The notes: a model not told the origin generated them from the letters alone. A stretch of DNA of 8,677 nt from Proteobacteria bacterium UBA5122 (GCA_002415485.1 DHYU01000017.1:1-8677); one strand, 5' to 3'. Shown: positions 1-7,264, counted from the stretch's first letter. Numbers and translations are program-made.

Positions 1-345
1 TATCCGCATGAGTTCTCCGGCGGTCAGCGGCAACGTATTGGTATTGCCCGCGCCCTGGTGCTCAAACCTAGTTTTATTGTCTGTGACGAAGTGACCAGCG
101 CGCTCGACGTGTCGGTGCAGGCCGAGATTCTGCAGATCCTGCTCAAGCTGCGTGATGAACATGATCTTACGTTGTTGTTTATTACGCATAACATTGGCGT
201 GGTTGAATACATCGCCGACGAGATGGCAGTGATGAACGGCGGCCGCATCGTTGAGCGTGGGCTGACGGCCGATGTGTGTCATCGGCCACAACATGAATAT
301 ACCCAAAAATTGCTGGCCGCCGTGCCGAGGGTGCGTTTTGACTAA
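1..345 (+). CDS. Peptide-type ABC transporter ATP-binding protein, C-terminal part (5' end outside window)
   Basis: This is the ATPase subunit of a peptide/nickel (Opp/Dpp) class ABC importer, acting on the cytoplasmic face to drive solute uptake. The reading frame is open from base 1 and ends with TAA at 343-345, giving 114 visible residues. Visible motifs are the signature FSGGQRQR near residue 5, the Walker B region IVCDEVTSALD near residue 27, and the H-loop ITHN near residue 61. Walker A and the Q-loop lie outside the window. The residue after the Walker B glutamate is V where the neighbour has P; I recall this variant as known in the family. The protein stops right after the HEYTQKLLAAVP segment, so it lacks the cysteine-containing oligopeptide C-terminal region of the next gene. 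That ending resembles YejF/GsiA-type double ATPases, so the full protein could itself be a two-domain fusion. Substrate cannot be told. Family assignment is firm. Confidence 0.93.
   Translation, partial: YPHEFSGGQRQRIGIARALVLKPSFIVCDEVTSALDVSVQAEILQILLKLRDEHDLTLLFITHNIGVVEYIADEMAVMNGGRIVERGLTADVCHRPQHEYTQKLLAAVPRVRFD
327..331 (+). promoter_or_regulatory. Ribosome binding site deciding a TTG start
   Basis: GAGGG lies six bases before the TTG at 338. It sits inside the end of the upstream ATPase gene. No ATG or GTG occurs in the right frame near it, so it supports TTG as the start of the fused ATPase and suggests coupled translation across the eight-base overlap. Confidence 0.55.
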
Positions 346-2356
346 GCCACTGTTACAGGTCCGTGATTTGAAAACATGGTTTCGCGTGGGTGAGCGCGAA
401 GTGCGTGCCGTCGATGGCATCAGTTTTGACATTCACAAGGGCGAAACCTACGCGCTGCTCGGTGAGTCGGGTTGCGGTAAGTCGATGACGTCGCTGTCGG
501 TCATGGGCCTGGTGCCGCCGCCGGGGCGGATTGTTGCGGGCAGCATCGTGCTGGACGGACAGGAACTCACACAGGCCTCCAGCGATGCCTTGCGCAGCAT
601 GCGTGGCCGCCGCATTGCGATGATCTTTCAGGAACCGATGACCTCGCTCAACCCGGTATTTACCGTTGGCCAGCAGATCATCGAGTCGCTACAACTGCAT
701 AAACACTTAAACGGCAAGGCTGCGCGCCAGCGCGCCATCGAGCTGCTCACTCAAGTCGGCATACCTGCGCCTGATCAGCGTATCGATGAGTATCCGCACC
801 AACTCTCCGGCGGCATGAAACAACGGGTGATGATCGCCATCGCCCTGGCCGGTGAACCCGAGTTATTGATTGCCGACGAGCCGACCACGGCGCTGGATGT
901 GACGATACAGGCGCAGGTGTTGCAATTGCTGCGTGACCTGCAGGCCGAGACCGGCATGGCGATTTTATTGATCACGCACGACCTGGGCGTGGTGGCCGAG
1001 ATGGCCGATCGTGTGGGTGTGATGTATGCCGGGCAGATCGTCGAGCAGGCCACACGTCAGCAGTTTTTTAGTGAACCACGTCATCCATATAGTCAAAAAT
1101 TATTCAGCTCATTGCCCAGCCTGGCGAAGCGTGGCGAGGCGCTGGAGGTGATCCATGGCCATGTGCCGTCGTTGGCGCAGGTGTTTGCGGGTTGTCGTTT
1201 TGAAGGGCGTTGCGATCAGGCCTGGGTGCATTGCCGGCAGCACGTGCCGAACTGGATAGACGATGCTCAGGCACATGGTGTGCGTTGTCACTTGTATGAT
1301 GCTGCTGTTGTGGCGAACAAAGAAGAGGGGAGATGCCTGTCCTCGACGGCTAATGTGATTCGTGCTGAGTTAAGTCAGGCACACGCGCCCAGCCAGTTGT
1401 TGCAAGTCGAGGATCTCAAGATTCATTTCCCGATACGCAAGGGTTTGCTGGGTCGTACCAGTGGTTATGTGTACGCGGTGGATGGGGTGTCGTTCGACGT
1501 GCCTGCCGGTAAAACACTGGCCTTGGTGGGCGAGTCCGGTTGCGGCAAGACCACTGTCGGCAAGGCCATTCTGCAATTGATTCAAAATAGTGGTGGTCGT
1601 GTATTGTTCGGTGGTCAAAATCTGGCCGAGCTGAAGGGTGAGGCGCTGCGCCTGCAACGCAAGGATTTTCAGATCATCTTCCAGGATCCATTTTCATCGA
1701 TGAATCCACGCATGAAAGTGATTGATATCATCGCCGAAGGTTTGGTCGCACAAGATATCGGCGGCGATAAGGCCGCGCGTGAGGCCCGTGTCAAACAACT
1801 GTTGCAACAGGTTGGGCTCAACCCCGAGATGGCACAGCGTTATCCTCATGAATTCTCCGGTGGACAACGGCAACGCATCTGCATCGCCCGCGCATTGGCG
1901 CTGGAACCGAAGCTGATTATTTGCGATGAGCCGACCAGCGCGCTGGATGTGTCCGTGCAGGCGCAGATCTTAAATCTGCTCAAAGATCTGCAGACCAAGC
2001 TTGGCATCAGTTTTCTATTTATTACGCACAATATATCCGTTGTCGCATATCTGGCGCATGAGGTTGCAGTGATGTATTTGGGGCGCATCGTTGAACGTGG
2101 TAGTGTCGATGAAGTTCTATCGAACCCGCAACACCCTTATACACAGGCACTGCTTTCTGCAGTGCCAAGTATCGAGCCGGTTAGTGGTCGTGAACGCTTG
2201 CAAGTTATAGGCGATATGCCTTCGCCAATCAATCCGCCGGATGGGTGTTATTTTCATCCTAGATGTATAAAGGCCAAGCATGAATGCAGACTGGTCTATC
2301 CAAATGCACATAAAATAGATGGTTCTCACATTGTAAATTGTTGTCAACTAGGATAG
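338..2356 (+). CDS. Fused double ABC ATPase of a peptide/nickel-type importer
   Basis: This protein carries both nucleotide-binding domains of an Opp/Dpp-class importer in one 672-residue chain, a fusion equivalent to OppD plus OppF (or to YejF/GsiA). Domain 1 has Walker A GESGCGKS at 42-49, Q-loop Q98, signature LSGG at 156-159, Walker B D180/E181 and H-loop H214. It is followed by an oligopeptide C-terminal region with HPY and a GCRFEGRC...C cluster. Domain 2 has Walker A GESGCGKTT at 398-406, signature FSGGQRQR at 506-513, D530/E531 and H564. It ends with a second such region (QHPYTQALL, GCYFHPRC, C). All catalytic residues are present twice, so both sites should hydrolyse ATP. I chose TTG at 338: it has a Shine-Dalgarno at 327-331 and leads directly into the conserved PLLQVRDLKTWF start. 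The ATG at 272 would add 22 residues read out of frame from the upstream gene. Membrane permeases are expected to the left. The final 100 or so bases are clearly AT-richer than the rest. Confidence 0.95.
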   Translation: MTKPLLQVRDLKTWFRVGEREVRAVDGISFDIHKGETYALLGESGCGKSMTSLSVMGLVPPPGRIVAGSIVLDGQELTQASSDALRSMRGRRIAMIFQEPMTSLNPVFTVGQQIIESLQLHKHLNGKAARQRAIELLTQVGIPAPDQRIDEYPHQLSGGMKQRVMIAIALAGEPELLIADEPTTALDVTIQAQVLQLLRDLQAETGMAILLITHDLGVVAEMADRVGVMYAGQIVEQATRQQFFSEPRHPYSQKLFSSLPSLAKRGEALEVIHGHVPSLAQVFAGCRFEGRCDQAWVHCRQHVPNWIDDAQAHGVRCHLYDAAVVANKEEGRCLSSTANVIRAELSQAHAPSQLLQVEDLKIHFPIRKGLLGRTSGYVYAVDGVSFDVPAGKTLALVGESGCGKTTVGKAILQLIQNSGGRVLFGGQNLAELKGEALRLQRKDFQIIFQDPFSSMNPRMKVIDIIAEGLVAQDIGGDKAAREARVKQLLQQVGLNPEMAQRYPHEFSGGQRQRICIARALALEPKLIICDEPTSALDVSVQAQILNLLKDLQTKLGISFLFITHNISVVAYLAHEVAVMYLGRIVERGSVDEVLSNPQHPYTQALLSAVPSIEPVSGRERLQVIGDMPSPINPPDGCYFHPRCIKAKHECRLVYPNAHKIDGSHIVNCCQLG

Positions 2357-2360
2357 TTGA
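2344..2360 (+). terminator. Short hairpin over the ABC ATPase stop codon, possible weak terminator
   Basis: TCAACTA and TAGTTGA form a perfect 7-bp inverted repeat around a GGA loop, and the stop codon TAG begins the right arm. The following bases TTATTACTTT are AT-rich but not a proper T-run, and the stem is AT-rich, so termination would be weak. It may be chance or may stabilise the 3' end of the transcript. Confidence 0.3.
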
Positions 2361-2571
2361 TTATTACTTTGAGATGAGAATATGTTGCCCCCATATGACG
2401 GGGTCGATATTTTCTGACTCATATTTTATGAAATGCACATTCCTAGTGGCGAAATACCGACAAAAAAATTAACCGAATTTCCAAGTTAATACGCTAATTA
2501 ATATTGCCACAGGAGACGATGTAGGCAGGGAGAAGTATTCTTTAAAAAGAGTATTTATAAGAGGGCATTTA
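2357..2571. other. AT-rich spacer, expected promoter region of the signalling operon
   Basis: This 215-base stretch separates the importer operon from the kinase gene and is markedly AT-rich (19 G+C in the 60 bases 2461-2520). It probably holds the kinase promoter, but I find no convincing paired -35/-10 boxes. Visible items are a CCCC/GGGG mini-inverted repeat at 2389-2403, too short to call a terminator, and TTAAT/ATTAA arms at 2486-2501 that could be a protein site or chance. No RNA gene or credible small ORF is seen. Confidence 0.4.
2561..2565 (+). promoter_or_regulatory. Ribosome binding site of the hybrid kinase gene
   Basis: GAGGG is six bases before the ATG at 2572. It supports this start over the in-frame ATG at 2602, which would cut into the N-terminal side of the first membrane segment. 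Confidence 0.6.
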
Positions 2572-5500
2572 ATGCCAAACTTCCATTCAGCTCATCATCG
2601 CATGGTTACACTAATAAGTGTGATTTCTGTGTGTGTGTTGGGAGCTGCGTTTTCTGCGATTGGATTGCTCTATAAGGCAGGTTATGAAAACCAATCAAGG
2701 CAGTTGCAGTTGTCGGTCATTAGTCAAAAAGAGCTTATCGCTGCGGTAGGGCGTTTTGATGCGCAAAATAGCCGTGATGATCATGCCGGTGGTTCTTTAG
2801 GCGGCACGCTTAGTCAGGTAATAGATGCTCATAACCAGTACCGTTTGTCTGGCAAAACCCATTCATTTTTATTTATAGAGCGTGCACTAGGTGACTTTGC
2901 TGTCATCTTGGTGCAAGACGCAGGCTCTGTGAAGGTAACTAATCGCCACCAACTTGGAGGCGATCATATACCTATTCCCGCTTGGTTCGAGAGTGTTCGC
3001 CCAACAATAGAGGCCGAGCACAATGCAATAATTCTGATTAAAGGCATGTTGGTTGCCTGGGATAGTCTTGCGATCGATAACTCAAGATTTTTTCTTGTGG
3101 AAAAAATGGATGTGGCTGAAATAGCAGCGCCCTATATTCATGCTGCTATTGTGTCGCTCTTGATTTCTGTGGTTCTGTTGGTGATAGGTGTGAAACTCGT
3201 AACTCGTCAAGTGAACCCGCTTATTAGGCGCTTGAATAACGAGGCCGCCTTTAGCCGTGCGGTGTTGGATACCGCAGTTAATCCCATCATTACAACCGAT
3301 GAATTGGGCGTTGTACAAACTGCAAATCGGGCAGCGGCAGACATCTTTCATTGTCAGCCTGGATCTTTGTTAGGAATGAAGATTGGGGATGTAATTCGCA
3401 ATCTTGAAGACCTTGATGTCAATGAATACATTGGGGTGTGTGAGGATGGAGTGGAAATACCCTTGCAGATATCGCGAGGGTTAACGCGAATCGAAAACAA
3501 AACCATACATGTCTATATTGCGACTGATCTTACCAGGAGAAAAGAGGCAGAAGTTCTCGTGCGCGACACCATGGCCCGCACTGCAGCAATTATAGACACA
3601 GTCAAAGACGGTATTTTTACCATCAATGATCAAGGGCTGGTACAGAGTGCTAACCCTGCTGTGGAAAAGATATTTGGTTATTACCTGGGGGAAATTGAAG
3701 GGAAAAATATCAGCCTCCTGATGCCAGAGCCATATCGTAGCAAGCATGATTCATATATCAAACGATATATAGAAACAGGTGAGAGAAAGATTCTCGGTGA
3801 GACGGTCGAGTTTTTAGGGCTCCATAAGTCAGGTCGCACATTTCCAGTGGAGCTGACGATCAATGAGTTCTATTTAGGGGTGGACCGATATTTTACTGGT
3901 GTAGTGCGTGATATTACCGCTCGAAAAGATGCCGAGATGGAGTTGGAAAACCATCGGGATAATCTACAGTCGATGGTGGCCGATGCGACCAGGGAAATTG
4001 AAGCCATAGTGAATACTGCTGTAAATGCAGTCATTTCGATTGATCAACTCTGCGTAGTGAGGACGTTTAATCCGGCGGCGGAAAGAATGCTGGGGTGGAA
4101 GGCGAATGAGGTGATAGGCCACAACGTGGCGATGATAATCCCTGGTATCGATGAAGATACTCATAATGGATATGTGCATCGATACCTTGAGACACGTGAG
4201 GCACACGTAATCGGCACAGGGCGGGAAGTCGATGCCAAAAGAAAGGATGGGAGCTTATTTCCCGCCCATTTGTCTGTTGGTCACAGTTCGCTTGGTGATG
4301 GCAGACATATGTTTGTTGCATTCATTGCCGATATAACCGCGCAAAAGAATTCAGAGGCCGAACTGGTTAAGGCCAAAGAACGGGCCGAGCAGGCGGCTAC
4401 TGTAAAGGCAAACTTTCTCGCAAACATGAGTCATGAAATCAGAACACCTATGAATGCAGTGATAGGATTCTCAGAGGTGTTGTTACAGGACAAAGGATTG
4501 AGTGAGGATAGCCGTCAGCATGTGGCGACCATTCTTAATTCAGGAAAGAATCTATTAAATATCATTAATGATATTTTGGATTTTTCCAAGGTCGAAGCGG
4601 GAAAGATCCATCTTGAAAGTGTATGTTTTCATTTGCCTAATGCCATTCAGGATGCGCTGAAAACACTTGAGTTCAAGGCCGCAGAGAAAGATCTAAATAT
4701 TCATTTTAGGATGGAGCCAACACTCTCTCCACGGGTGATCGGTGATCCTACACGCTTGCGGCAAGTGATTATCAATCTGGTCGGTAACGCCATTAAATTT
4801 ACGCCCACTGGAAGTGTTGATGTCCGGGTGTTACGAGCGGATGAGTCTGGTCAGCTCCATTTCAGTATCAGCGACACAGGGATCGGCATGAGTTCTGATC
4901 AGGTCAGTAAGGTGTTTGATGCATTCTCGCAGGCGGATGCCAGTACAAACAGGAGGTTCGGCGGAACTGGCCTAGGTACGACTATTAGTAAGCAGATTAT
5001 TCAGTTGATGGGCGGGGATGTCTGGGTCGAGAGTGAGCTTGGCAAGGGAACAACATTTCATTTCACTGTAGAGCTTCCGGTGGCGACCCAGTATGAGATG
5101 TGTCTGTTTGAGGAAGGAACGTATGTCCATGCAAATTATCGTTCACCTAGAGGCTTTAACGTGTTATTGGCTGAAGATATTGCTGCCAATGCGGCACTGG
5201 TAACGCTAAGGCTGGAGCAGCAAGGGCACCATGTATCCTGGGTCAAGGACGGTAAAGAGGCTGTTGATGCCGTTCGTGCCGGAGATTACGACATCGTGCT
5301 GATGGATGTGCAGATGCCAGAGATGGATGGCATCACTGCGACCCGTCGGATCAGGGGAGATCTAGGCCGTTTAAAAACCGACCTGCCGATTGTCGCACTT
5401 ACTGCAAGTGTAATGAAAGAAGACAGACGATTATGCCTGGATGCTGGCATGACAAGCGTCGTCGGAAAGCCTATAGATTTTGCTGAACTGTTAGTTGTCA

Positions 5501-6189
5501 TGGAGGATTCTGTTCCGCAAGGGCGTGGCGTCATCAATCTGGAAATTGTTGATGAAGTTGATGTCGCGGGTACGAATATCGATTTCTCTGTTGTAACCGA
5601 CGTTGTGGATTACGAAAAGGGGTTGTCTATTTGGGGGGACGGCGTTTTATATGCACGAGCACTTATTGAATTTGCCAGTCAACGTAAGGACAGTGGTCAG
5701 AGGATGCGTCAATTAATCACGGTGGGCACAGATGTTGAGGCGGCCAGAGAGATTGCACATGCATTGAAAGGATTGGCCGGGAATTTATCGATCACCAAAG
5801 TTGCGACGATGGCGACAGATATCGACTTGCTTCTTAAAAAAGGACATGTGGATGAGGCGTTGCATATTGTCGAAAAAATCGATAAAGAGCTTCAAACAGT
5901 ATGTCAAATGATAACCCTGATATCGATCCCTGAAAACAATGAAGATCGCGAGTGTGAAGATGTTGATACTGATGTGGATGCGTTGTTTGACCGCGTGTTA
6001 AGTGCATTGGATGAACTCAATCCGGATGTCATACGCCCTCCGTTTAATAGTCTCAAAAGATTTATTGGTCAGGCTGTAGCGACAAAGATAGGTCGAGCCA
6101 TAGATCAGTTCGATTTTGAGCAAGCGAAAGAGTTGCTGATTGAGTGTCGACAAGAATCCGGTGTATGGATCGGTAAGGAGGAGGTATGA
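2572..6189 (+). CDS. Hybrid sensor histidine kinase with three PAS domains, receiver and HPt
   Basis: This inner-membrane sensor kinase (1205 residues) should autophosphorylate and pass phosphate along an internal relay. Order: membrane segment 12-34; periplasmic sensor of about 150 residues; membrane segment 189-210; PAS1 about 228-326; PAS2 about 333-455; PAS3 about 476-594; HisKA with H621 in SHEIRTPMN; HATPase with N739, DTGIG at 768-772 and GGTGLG at 797-802; receiver with E868/D869, phosphoacceptor D912, T944 and K966; HPt with H1063 in AHALKGLAGN; and a helical tail from about 1111. All relay residues are intact. PAS2 and PAS3 resemble the FixL heme PAS. PAS3 has H531, R537, H545 and R551 at the spacing of FixL H200, R206, H214 and R220; PAS2 keeps only H392 and R398. 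The periplasmic part is not assignable by eye; a Cache-like fold is possible. Its stop overlaps the next start (ATGA), so the HD-GYP protein is the likely partner. The signal sensed is inferred, not shown. Confidence 0.95.
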   Translation: MPNFHSAHHRMVTLISVISVCVLGAAFSAIGLLYKAGYENQSRQLQLSVISQKELIAAVGRFDAQNSRDDHAGGSLGGTLSQVIDAHNQYRLSGKTHSFLFIERALGDFAVILVQDAGSVKVTNRHQLGGDHIPIPAWFESVRPTIEAEHNAIILIKGMLVAWDSLAIDNSRFFLVEKMDVAEIAAPYIHAAIVSLLISVVLLVIGVKLVTRQVNPLIRRLNNEAAFSRAVLDTAVNPIITTDELGVVQTANRAAADIFHCQPGSLLGMKIGDVIRNLEDLDVNEYIGVCEDGVEIPLQISRGLTRIENKTIHVYIATDLTRRKEAEVLVRDTMARTAAIIDTVKDGIFTINDQGLVQSANPAVEKIFGYYLGEIEGKNISLLMPEPYRSKHDSYIKRYIETGERKILGETVEFLGLHKSGRTFPVELTINEFYLGVDRYFTGVVRDITARKDAEMELENHRDNLQSMVADATREIEAIVNTAVNAVISIDQLCVVRTFNPAAERMLGWKANEVIGHNVAMIIPGIDEDTHNGYVHRYLETREAHVIGTGREVDAKRKDGSLFPAHLSVGHSSLGDGRHMFVAFIADITAQKNSEAELVKAKERAEQAATVKANFLANMSHEIRTPMNAVIGFSEVLLQDKGLSEDSRQHVATILNSGKNLLNIINDILDFSKVEAGKIHLESVCFHLPNAIQDALKTLEFKAAEKDLNIHFRMEPTLSPRVIGDPTRLRQVIINLVGNAIKFTPTGSVDVRVLRADESGQLHFSISDTGIGMSSDQVSKVFDAFSQADASTNRRFGGTGLGTTISKQIIQLMGGDVWVESELGKGTTFHFTVELPVATQYEMCLFEEGTYVHANYRSPRGFNVLLAEDIAANAALVTLRLEQQGHHVSWVKDGKEAVDAVRAGDYDIVLMDVQMPEMDGITATRRIRGDLGRLKTDLPIVALTASVMKEDRRLCLDAGMTSVVGKPIDFAELLVVMEDSVPQGRGVINLEIVDEVDVAGTNIDFSVVTDVVDYEKGLSIWGDGVLYARALIEFASQRKDSGQRMRQLITVGTDVEAAREIAHALKGLAGNLSITKVATMATDIDLLLKKGHVDEALHIVEKIDKELQTVCQMITLISIPENNEDRECEDVDTDVDALFDRVLSALDELNPDVIRPPFNSLKRFIGQAVATKIGRAIDQFDFEQAKELLIECRQESGVWIGKEEV
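6175..6184 (+). promoter_or_regulatory. Strong ribosome binding site inside the end of the kinase gene
   Basis: AAGGAGGAGG lies just before the ATG at 6186 and encodes the last residues of the kinase (KEE). The strong site plus the ATGA stop/start overlap points to coupled production of kinase and response regulator. Confidence 0.8.
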
Positions 6190-7166
6190 AAAGACAGGCA
6201 AAGGTGTTGTTGGTCGATGACGAGCCTAACAATTTAAAACTCCTACAACAAATACTGAAAGATAAATATCTTTTAATATTTGCCCCCAGCGGACAAAGAG
6301 CAATAGATGCTGCGATCAAGCACCATCCAGATCTAATATTGCTCGATATCATGATGCCAGATATGAATGGTTATGAGGTGTGCCAAAAACTAAAAGAAAT
6401 GCCTCAAACCGAGGATATTCCGGTTATTTTTGTAACGGCCATGGGTGAGCAAGACGATGAGGCAAGGGGGTTCGATGTAGGTGCTGTCGACTATATCCAA
6501 AAGCCCGTGTCCGCACCGATCGTTTTACGGCGTGTTCATACCCATCTTTCACTGGTCAGGGCCAAAGACCTGGAGAGCTTGGCAATAGCCTCTATTAAAA
6601 TGCTGGGTGAAGCTGGACACTATAATGATACCGATACCGGTGATCATATTTGGCGTATGGCCGAATATTCCGCCACGCTTGCACGTGCTGCAGGTTGGTC
6701 TGAAGATAAAGTCGAGATGTTGCAGCTGGCCGCTGCCATGCATGATACAGGTAAGATAGGTATTCCTGATAACGTGTTAAAGGCACCACGCAAACTCGAT
6801 TCCGAAGAATGGGGTGTAATGAAGAGCCATTCACAGATCGGGTTTGATATTCTTTCTCAAAGTACCAATCCTATTTTTAAACTGGCGGCAGAGATTGCAT
6901 TGGGGCACCATGAGCGGTGGGACGGAGCAGGCTATCCCTCCGGTGTGTCGGGTGAAAAAATTCCAGAGTGTGCCCGAATTGTGGCTATTGCAGATGTATT
7001 TGATGCATTGACGATGAAACGTCCCTATAAAGATGCATGGCCAGTTGAGGATGCGGTCGCAGTGATCAAACGAGATGCGGGGAGTCACTTCGACCCCCGT
7101 TTAGTGGAGCTCTTTTTGAATTCATTGGATGATGTTTTAGAGGTCAAGGCACGGTGGGGTGAGTGA
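6186..7166 (+). CDS. Response regulator with HD-GYP cyclic di-GMP phosphodiesterase output
   Basis: This soluble cytoplasmic RpfG-like regulator (326 residues) should hydrolyse the second messenger cyclic di-GMP under control of phosphorylation. The N-terminal receiver (about 5-120) has acidic residues D11/D12, phosphoacceptor D54 in LLDIMMPDM, T84 and K106. The HD-GYP domain (about 140-315) has H154 in DTGDH, the HD pair H186/D187 in MHDTGKIGIPD, H215, H241/H242, the GYP triplet at 249-251 and D270 in IADVFDAL. The metal and substrate motifs are therefore intact and the enzyme is expected to be active. One difference is that the acidic residue four positions before H154 is D150, where many members have glutamate; this may affect metal number. 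It directly follows the hybrid kinase with a 4-base overlap, and its D54 is the natural acceptor from the kinase HPt H1063. Likely outputs are motility, biofilm or virulence-type traits, but no target gene is visible here. Confidence 0.95.
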   Translation: MKRQAKVLLVDDEPNNLKLLQQILKDKYLLIFAPSGQRAIDAAIKHHPDLILLDIMMPDMNGYEVCQKLKEMPQTEDIPVIFVTAMGEQDDEARGFDVGAVDYIQKPVSAPIVLRRVHTHLSLVRAKDLESLAIASIKMLGEAGHYNDTDTGDHIWRMAEYSATLARAAGWSEDKVEMLQLAAAMHDTGKIGIPDNVLKAPRKLDSEEWGVMKSHSQIGFDILSQSTNPIFKLAAEIALGHHERWDGAGYPSGVSGEKIPECARIVAIADVFDALTMKRPYKDAWPVEDAVAVIKRDAGSHFDPRLVELFLNSLDDVLEVKARWGE

Positions 7167-7248
7167 GGTTTTCCATGGGGCTGGAGATCATCATGAGTCT
7201 TTCAGGGTCGATGAACGTTTGTATTTGATCTGTTCGTGGAAAATGTTG

Positions 7249-7264
7249 TTGGCACGCGTTGGCA
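7249..7264. repeat. TTGGCA direct repeat, 10-base period
   Basis: TTGGCA occurs at 7249-7254 and 7259-7264, exactly one helical turn apart and separated by CGCG. It could be a regulator half-site pair or chance. Confidence 0.35.

Noticed and set aside
272..337. ATG at 272 as start of the fused ATPase
   Set aside because: The added 22 residues are an out-of-frame reading of the upstream gene and do not resemble this family's N-terminus; TTG at 338 has a well-placed ribosome binding site.
2389..2403. CCCC/GGGG hairpin as a terminator
   Set aside because: Only four base pairs with a seven-base loop and no clean T-run directly after it.
2374..2472. Possible 32-residue ORF in the spacer before the kinase gene
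   Set aside because: No spaced Shine-Dalgarno, no recognisable composition or motif, and a random AT-rich stretch gives such ORFs easily.
2357..2571. Cyclic di-GMP riboswitch or other structured leader upstream of the signalling operon
   Set aside because: No GEMM-like conserved segments or long paired arms are visible in the spacer.
3253..3549. Heme binding by PAS1
   Set aside because: PAS1 lacks the HxxY...R motif seen in PAS2 and PAS3, so no FixL-type ligand is present.
4957..4998. GLGTT in the kinase G2 box instead of the usual GLGLA as a sign of a dead ATPase
   Set aside because: The glycines that contact ATP are intact, and I recall the same variant in other active-looking hybrid kinases.
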